This document shows, in pieces, positions 7,201 through 11,190 of a stretch of DNA of 11,190 nt (its first letter is position 1; the number at the start of each line of letters is the position of its first letter). The stretch spans positions 1-11,190 of the forward strand of contig JAFNRY010000083.1 of NCBI GenBank assembly GCA_017385345.1, read 5' to 3'. The notes beneath the pieces are model-generated. The model saw only the letters and a list, made by a program, of their open reading frames with translations, was not told where the DNA came from and did not search any database. This stretch comes from Kiritimatiellia bacterium. GTDB taxonomy: Bacteria > Verrucomicrobiota > Kiritimatiellia > RFP12 > UBA1067. The translations under genes were made by a program, and so were the position numbers.

Positions 7201-10200
7201 GAATGCTGCCGGACGGCAGGATCCATCCTGAATACGCGGACAGGGTTGACGACAACAACAACAACATATACGACTGGTGGGAGCGCCTGTACGGTCTCGT
7301 CGATTGCGAACCCGACGACGACTACGACAGCGACGGCCTCTCCAACCACGCCGAGTTCCTCATTTCGTTCGGCGACGAACCGTACGGCCTCTCCGCTGGA
7401 ATGCCCTACCTCGACCCGACGCTTCCGAGGACGGGCGTCAACCAGCTCGTGACCGACTATTTCCTGCCGGGGCCGGAAGACGACATCGAGACGGATGACG
7501 GCGGCTTTGTCGCCGGAGGGCAGTATCTCGGCGAAATCGTCACCGACCACGACATGGTTGAAAACTGGTGGGAGATTCAGTACGCCAAGGACTACGCGAA
7601 CCCGCGCATCTACGATCCCTATCTCGATACGGACGGCGACGGCTGGGACAATTTCAGCGAAGCGCGCGCTGCAACATGGCGTGGAGGCTTCCCGGCGGAC
7701 CGCATAGATAGATACTACAGCGGTTCCGACATCGAAGGACTCCGCGGCCGTCCCCAGCCGGCGATCGGCGTGAAGGCGACCTACTTCGGCAGGGCGACGG
7801 TCACAAACGCAAGATTTGTGGTCCGCACGTCCACGGCGGGCAACGGCAGGACGGACGCCAGGTTCGTCACTCCCGCTGGAGAGCAGCAGATGCATGTCAT
7901 CATCGGAGAATATCTCTTCGACACGGTTATTCGCGGAAATCTGCATCCCGGCACGATAATGCCCGGCAGCGGAGTATCCTTCTCCAAACGCGACATAAAC
8001 GCCGGCGTCATGTATGTCTGGTACCTTCCGGGTGATTGGTGGTATACTAATGCCCAACAAATTAGAAGTGATGGCTTATGCTACGGGACACTGGCTCAAT
8101 ACGAAGCCGACAGGAGTCGATACGGCGAAGCGAACGTCGAGTTCGTGCGCACGGTGACGGAATTCAAGCAATTCGCAATTTCGTCCAGCTATGCCGGCGG
8201 TAACAACGGCTACATATCCATCTCCTCCGAGGACACGCCTGCGGAAACGGTCGTCGGATCTATAGATTTCACCACCGGCGAGTATGAAATCGATCTCGGC
8301 AAGGTCCGTTCCAACGGCGTCGATCTCGACGAGATGGTTCTGCAGGCGTCTTATACTTACCGTCTGGGCGACGAATGGCCGCAGACGGTCTGGATGAGCG
8401 AACCGGAGTACGGCTACGTAAGGCAGGGCGCCAACACGATCGAGGCATTCTTCGACCTGAACGGCGATGGAGCGCCTTCCGTCGGCGAGCCGTACGGCGT
8501 CGTCGAGAATGTCAACATCGGATGGCACAAGACGGGCCCGATCGCAATCGAACTCAAGGACGAGAGCGCCATCGGCCCGAGATACGACATCTCCGGCATT
8601 ATCCAGACATTGGCCGCCGGCGTCGAAGGGGACGGAGAGGACGACGGCGAAGACGGCGGCGAAGACGGCGGCAATGAGGCTGCGCCCGCCCTTTCGGCAG
8701 TGAGGATCACCCGCACCGGCATCAACGGCGCCGAGACGACGCCGCGCTGCCTCTTCACCAAGACGCTGACTTCCGACATGCGCTCCTACCTGAACGAGTC
8801 CGACTTCTACACCGAGGCGGCCGGCGTGTTCGGGCTCGACTGGAAGTATCTCGTGGTCGATGCCGAGCGCGAGACGGGAGAAACGGTGAAGTCGGCGACG
8901 TATCTCGTCGAGACGATAGCCGAGAACATAGACGGCACGCAGACCGTAACGCCGTACGAAATATTCACGAAGGAGTTCACGGACAAGAGGCCCGTGGCGG
9001 CGACCGTGTCGCCCGTTTCCGGCGCGCAGGTCTATACCGCCGCCCCGCTGCTGACATTCGCGAGCGACGACCTCACCGCGACCGCGTTCGAAATCCAGAT
9101 CCAGGATTCCGACGGCGCGCTCGTGTACGATTCGGGCGTCCGGATCCTGCCGGGACGCGTCCCGCTGACGGTCGGGCAGAAGGCCGTTTACCGCTTCTCG
9201 CCCGCGATATACGCCGGCGCCGACGTCGGCACGACCGGCGGCACGCTGTTCGAGGACGGCAAGTCCTACAAGTGGCGCGTCGCCCTTCTGAACGCCGCGC
9301 ATCCCGAAACGACGCTCGACGAGAGCGGCTGGAGCGGATGGGCCGCATTCTGCATGGACGTTGCGAACGCCAAGATCAATCCCAGCGTGCCGACCGGCTA
9401 CGGCAGGGTCGCGGCGGCGGTCCGCTACTACGGGCCGAACCCCGCCGCGTACGAGACCGGCGCCATAGTGGTAGAAGCCCACGCTTCGGCCGACTTCTCC
9501 GGCGCCCCGCTGGCGAGCGTGCGCGTCGCGGACACGTCGAAGCTCGCCGACATCAACGACGTCGCGACGACGAACGCCTTCATGTCCGGCATAGCGCCGC
9601 AGACGGTCTGGCTCGTGGCGTGGATCGACGCCAACGGCAACGGCAAGCGCGACGCCTGGGAATCCTGGGGCTGCGCCAACAAGACCGGAACCACGATGAA
9701 GGACGTTTACAGCCCCGTCGGCGTCACGGTGACGGAGTCCATGACGGCCTGCCCGTCGGCGACGATCTTCATCGAAGACACCGACGTCAACGGAAACGAG
9801 ACGATCGACTGCTTCGAGGATGAAGACGAACTGATCAGCAGCACCGTGGACGGCGACCTCGACGGCGATGGACTGTCGCTCGAGGAGGAGGGACTCTTCG
9901 GGCTCAACGCCAACACCTTCGACACCGACGGCGACGGATTGCCCGACGGCTGGGAGGCGATATTCGCCGACGGCTTCACCGATCCCCAAGTCGCGGACGC
10001 CTATCTCGTGTCCGGCGATCCCGGCGACGTCATGGCGTACGCCGAGGTTCCTGCGGCGTACGTGACCGCAAGCAACACCGTGGACGGAACGGTTGGAATC
10101 TGGGCGATACCGGCGAAACAGACGGCCACGGCCTCCGGTGGTACTCTCGTCGTGGGCAGGACGCCGCAGACGGGCGACTCCATAGGCGCGGACGAGGTCG

Positions 10201-11190
10201 AATCGTACGGGCTGCGCACCATGTACAAGTACGGCGAGAAGAACGGCATAGGCCTCGCGCCCGACGTCTCCTCCGGGGATTGGCGCGTCATCGGCGTAAG
10301 CGCCTCCAAGACGGTGGTGCTCGTCCATGCGCAGGTTTACGAACGCTTCGGATTCGATTCCAGGACATGCGTCGCGGGAGACGCGCCGTCCGACGGCAGC
10401 GTCTCCGTGAACAACACGAAACTGATGACGGCGCTCGACAAGTACATGGTCCTCCGCTACTTCGAGGCTCTCGGCATGGCCGACGAGATGGCGGTCAACT
10501 CCAAGCGCAAGTGGGGCGAATGGACTCTCAAGCCCGGCGTGGCCGACACCGACGGCGACGGCATTCCGGACGGCTGGGAGCTGTACACCATGTTCGAGAG
10601 CCTCGACAAACTCGACGCGACGGCCGCTTCGCCGTGGAACCACGACGACGCGCGCGCCGCTTCCCCGACCGGCCTGAGACTGCTCGACGAATACGACGGC
10701 GGCGACCTGCCGACCGACCCGTGGCAGACCGACACCGACGGCGACGGCATCGCCGACGACATGGCCTTCGCCTACCATATCAAGGGCGACAGGATGCTCG
10801 ACGACGACGACGGCGACGGCCTGAGCAACTACGCCGAATACCTCCTCTCCGAGAGGTTCGATCTCGGCGCCGAGTTCGATCCGGACGACGCCTTCACCGG
10901 CGGCAGGTCGCAGATCGACTACTTCTACCGCACGGGCGAGCTCTACGTCGGCGAAATCTTCACCGACTACGACATGCTTGACGACCGCATCGAGGACGAT
11001 ATGGCGGAAAGCGGCGCGGCCAACCGCTATGCATGGGACTTCTTGCGCGACGCCGACGAGGACGGTTGGACCGCGTGGGAGGAAATCATGTCCATCTGCG
11101 ACTACGACGACTGGCCGACGCTTTCCGTGGTGGATTCCAACAACTACACCGTCGCCACGAACGCGATCACCAAGCAGGTCTCCACCAACC
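3954..11190 (+). CDS. Giant LamG/TSP3-repeat surface protein, 3' portion (continues the upstream gene in frame 3; runs off the window)
   Basis: Frame 3 has no stop from 3921 (just after TGA 3918-3920) to the window end, giving 2,412 codons from 3954. It resumes the style of the 5' part: acidic linker, FDHDGLDNWQE (4146-4178), DTDGDGMDDYYE (4803-4838), a LamG-like jellyroll (about 5508-6260), a dense Asp-rich loop cluster (7038-7661), a DLNGDG loop module (8454-8489), an Fn3-like domain (8988-9362), a beta-sandwich-like module with DANGNGKRD (9627-9653), and more DTDGDGxPDGWE loops (9921, 10545, 10731). No catalytic motif or membrane segment is evident. If translated independently, possible starts are GTG 4002, GTG 4014 or ATG 4035, but none has a convincing ribosome-binding site. 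I read it as the second half of the same gene. By inference it is exported and calcium-stabilised, with a role in surface adhesion or glycan binding; the substrate is unknown. Confidence 0.88.
4137..4178 (+). repeat. Asp-rich calcium loop after the frameshift
   Basis: Frame 3 reads DVDFDHDGLDNWQE here, an Asp-rich loop with the spacing seen at 2161-2196. It lies in sequence that frame 1 reads as Arg/Thr/Ser-rich, so it is direct evidence that frame 3 is the coding frame before the frame 1 stop at 4248. Confidence 0.75.
4179..4802 (+). other. Unrecognised module before the DGMDDYYE loop
   Basis: About 208 residues in frame 3 with no domain I can name. It starts helical and charged (EYCVQALRHLRYDD), passes an Ala-rich patch near 4370-4400, and ends ERAHGYVAGYATTDPRIA just before DTDGDGMDDYYE. 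I recall similar wording before such loops in giant Kiritimatiellota proteins, but cannot verify it here. Confidence 0.4.
4803..5444 (+). repeat. Three dispersed Asp-rich loops upstream of LamG
   Basis: DTDGDGMDDYYE (4803-4838), DADGDGVRNDEE (5157-5192) and DTDNDFTPDSFE (5409-5444). The second is followed by a Pro/Thr-rich stretch (ADPLPTHTDPTPLWFTE). The third leads within 20 residues into the LamG-like domain, so these loops probably act as rigid calcium-dependent spacers in front of it. Confidence 0.7.
5508..6260 (+). other. LamG-like / concanavalin A-like jellyroll domain
   Basis: Residues about 1837-2087 of the joined protein. Diagnostic pieces in order: ALWFPGENSVAMSF (5508 on), FTVECWVMPEE (5595 on), the central GVWSHVAITFDGTELKIYLNG (5838-5900, shown here without its edges) and the closing GYVDEVRVWDGART (6186 on). 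These match the bacterial LamG_3 / LamGL pattern: first strand, 'F-T-V-E-x-W' strand, 'W-x-H-V-A-x-T-F-D-G' plus 'L-Y-x-N-G' hairpin, and 'D-E-V-R-V-W' end. At about 250 residues it is longer than a typical 150-200, because of an insertion around 5960-6150. Family members bind glycans or proteins outside the cell; the ligand here is unknown. A FHYSFDD motif follows at 6372. Confidence 0.85.
6261..7037 (+). other. Post-LamG region, unrecognised
   Basis: About 259 residues, including FHYSFDDLPG (6372-6401), which commonly trails LamG-type domains in bacterial surface proteins, and a Tyr/Arg-rich stretch (about 6790-6930). No named domain is recognised. It ends at the ADGNGDGIPDWYE loop. Confidence 0.4.
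7038..7661 (+). repeat. Asp/Asn-rich loop cluster and GEI-TD-DM module, copy 1
   Basis: Loops: DGNGDGIPDWYEE (7038-7076), DDNNNNIYDWWE (7248-7283), DDDYDSDGLSNHAE (7314-7355) and DTDGDGWDNFSE (7626-7661). Between the last two lies YLGEIVTDHDMVENWWE (7527 on). The order DGLSN-x-AE, then Y-x-GEI-x-TD-x-DM, then an acidic loop ending in W--SE or W--EE is repeated at 10803-11084, so this is a duplicated module. Asn replaces several Asp ligands in the second loop. Confidence 0.75.
7750..8618 (+). other. Beta-rich module with an internal DLNGDG loop
   Basis: Strand-like segments (AIGVKATYFGRATVTNARFVV from 7761, EFKQFAISSSYAGG near 8160-8205) precede QGANTIEAFFDLNGDGAPSVGEPYG (8427 on), followed by WHKTGPIAIELKD. 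An N-T-x-x-AFFD-x-NGDG-x-x-x-x-GEP-x-G segment resembles beta-sandwich modules I recall from Verrucomicrobia-type giant proteins, where the loop probably binds calcium. No catalytic residues are visible. The part at 8043-8080 has unusually AT-rich codons. Confidence 0.45.
8622..8684 (+). repeat. Acidic EDGG tandem linker
   Basis: Encodes an Asp/Glu/Gly linker (VEGDGEDDGEDGG...). It includes a perfect 12-base tandem repeat GAAGACGGCGGC at 8649-8660 and 8661-8672. It separates the DLNGDG module from the next beta-rich module and probably varies in length between strains. Confidence 0.75.
8988..9362 (+). other. Fibronectin type III-like domain
   Basis: About 125 residues with the Fn3 strand order: RPVAATVSPVSGAQVYTAAP (A strand region), LLTFASDDLTATAFEIQIQD (B and C), then DGALVYDSG, DGKSYKWRVALLNA (E/F strands with the Tyr-x-Trp-x-Val core) and SGWSGWAAF (final strand). 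These features match bacterial Fn3-like domains that act as spacers in secreted glycoside hydrolases and adhesins. The loop between 9150 and 9255 is longer than usual. Confidence 0.6.
9363..9818 (+). other. Beta-sandwich module with two Asp/Asn loops (regulatory-like, tentative)
   Basis: About 150 residues: RVAAAVRYYGPNP, AIVVEAHASADFSGAPLASVRV, a hydrophobic SGIAPQTVWLVAWIDANGNGKRDAWE (loop at 9627-9662) and EDTDVNGNETIDCFE (9774-9818). The pattern 'V-x-A-x-x-S-x-D-F-S-G-x-P' followed by 'W-x-D-x-N-G-N-x-x-D-x-x-E' resembles carboxypeptidase-regulatory-like or prealbumin-like sandwiches in bacterial surface proteins. This is an assignment from memory of style only. Confidence 0.45.
9849..10580 (+). 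repeat. TSP3-like loops flanking VHAQV module, copy 2
   Basis: Loops DGDLDGDGLSLEE (9849-9887), DTDGDGLPDGWE (9921-9956) and DTDGDGIPDGWE (10545-10580). Between the last two lies a module of about 195 residues with VVLVHAQVYERFGFDSRT (10314-10367) and ALDKYMVLRYFEALG, matching copy 1 near 2749-2960 in order and spacing to the next DGWE loop. Copy 2 lacks the acidic linker of copy 1. Confidence 0.7.
10731..11084 (+). repeat. GEI-TD-DM module, copy 2, with three Asp-rich loops
   Basis: Loops DTDGDGIADD (10731-10760), DDDGDGLSNYAE (10803-10838) and DADEDGWTAWEE (11049-11084), with YVGEIFTDYDMLDD from about 10944. The arrangement matches 7314-7661: DGLSN-x-AE, then about 32-60 residues, then GEI-x-TD-x-DM, then an acidic DGW loop. 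The final 106 bases continue the open frame with no stop. Confidence 0.7.

Noticed and set aside
5274..8060. 928-codon open frame on the minus strand
   Set aside because: It is in exact codon register with the + strand coding frame, so its stops would need TTA, CTA or TCA codons on the sense strand, which this GC-rich gene avoids. Its translation is Arg/Val/Ala-rich with no domain. It ends its run next to the sense TTA codon at 8076-8078.
8622..8690. CRISPR-like or regulatory short repeat
   Set aside because: The repeat units are contiguous, in frame and encode an acidic linker; there are no spacers.
8076..10778. 900-codon open frame on the minus strand
   Set aside because: Same antisense register as the one above, bounded by the reverse complement of the TTA at 8076-8078. 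The + strand over the same bases encodes Fn3-like and TSP3-like modules.
10280..10981. 233-codon + strand open frame in frame 2
   Set aside because: Arg-rich out-of-frame translation lying wholly within the open frame 3 that carries the DGWE loops.

Overview
The whole window appears to lie inside one giant protein-coding gene on the + strand. It has neither a natural start nor a natural stop: frame 1 is already open at base 1, and a second frame is still open at base 11190. The reading frame changes once, near 3951-3955. Joining the two frames gives about 3,730 residues (1,318 codons from 1-3954, then 2,412 codons from 3954-11189). I see no intergenic space, RNA gene, insertion sequence, CRISPR array or terminator, and no stretch over 300 bases without coding sequence.

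Organism. GC is high (around 60% by eye) with strong G/C preference at third positions. The protein is very large and repetitive, with many DTDGDGxPDGWE calcium-loop motifs, one LamG-like domain and acidic linkers. This suggests a bacterium of the Planctomycetes-Verrucomicrobia-Chlamydiae group, most likely Kiritimatiellota (Kiritimatiellae) or a relative. That is inference from remembered protein style, not a search.

Layout. 1-~1800: beta-rich N-proximal part with no recognised domain, ending in a short DPETG tandem repeat. ~1830-3765: a series of thrombospondin-type-3-like (TSP3-like) calcium loops separated by unrecognised modules. 3892-3983: alanine-rich helix followed by an acidic linker, with the frameshift between them. 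~4137-5444: further Asp-rich loops. ~5508-6260: LamG/concanavalin-like jellyroll. ~7038-7661: a cluster of Asp-rich loops. ~7750-8690: beta-rich module with an internal DLNGDG loop, ending in an acidic linker. 8988-9362: fibronectin-III-like domain. 9363-9818: beta-sandwich-like module with two Asp/Asn loops. 9849-11084: more TSP3-like loops, including second copies of two modules seen earlier.

Interpretation. The architecture is that of an exported, calcium-stabilised, modular surface or secreted protein, plausibly for adhesion or glycan binding. The signal peptide and any C-terminal anchoring or sorting domain lie outside the window. The main anomalies are the frameshift and two pairs of widely separated internal duplications.
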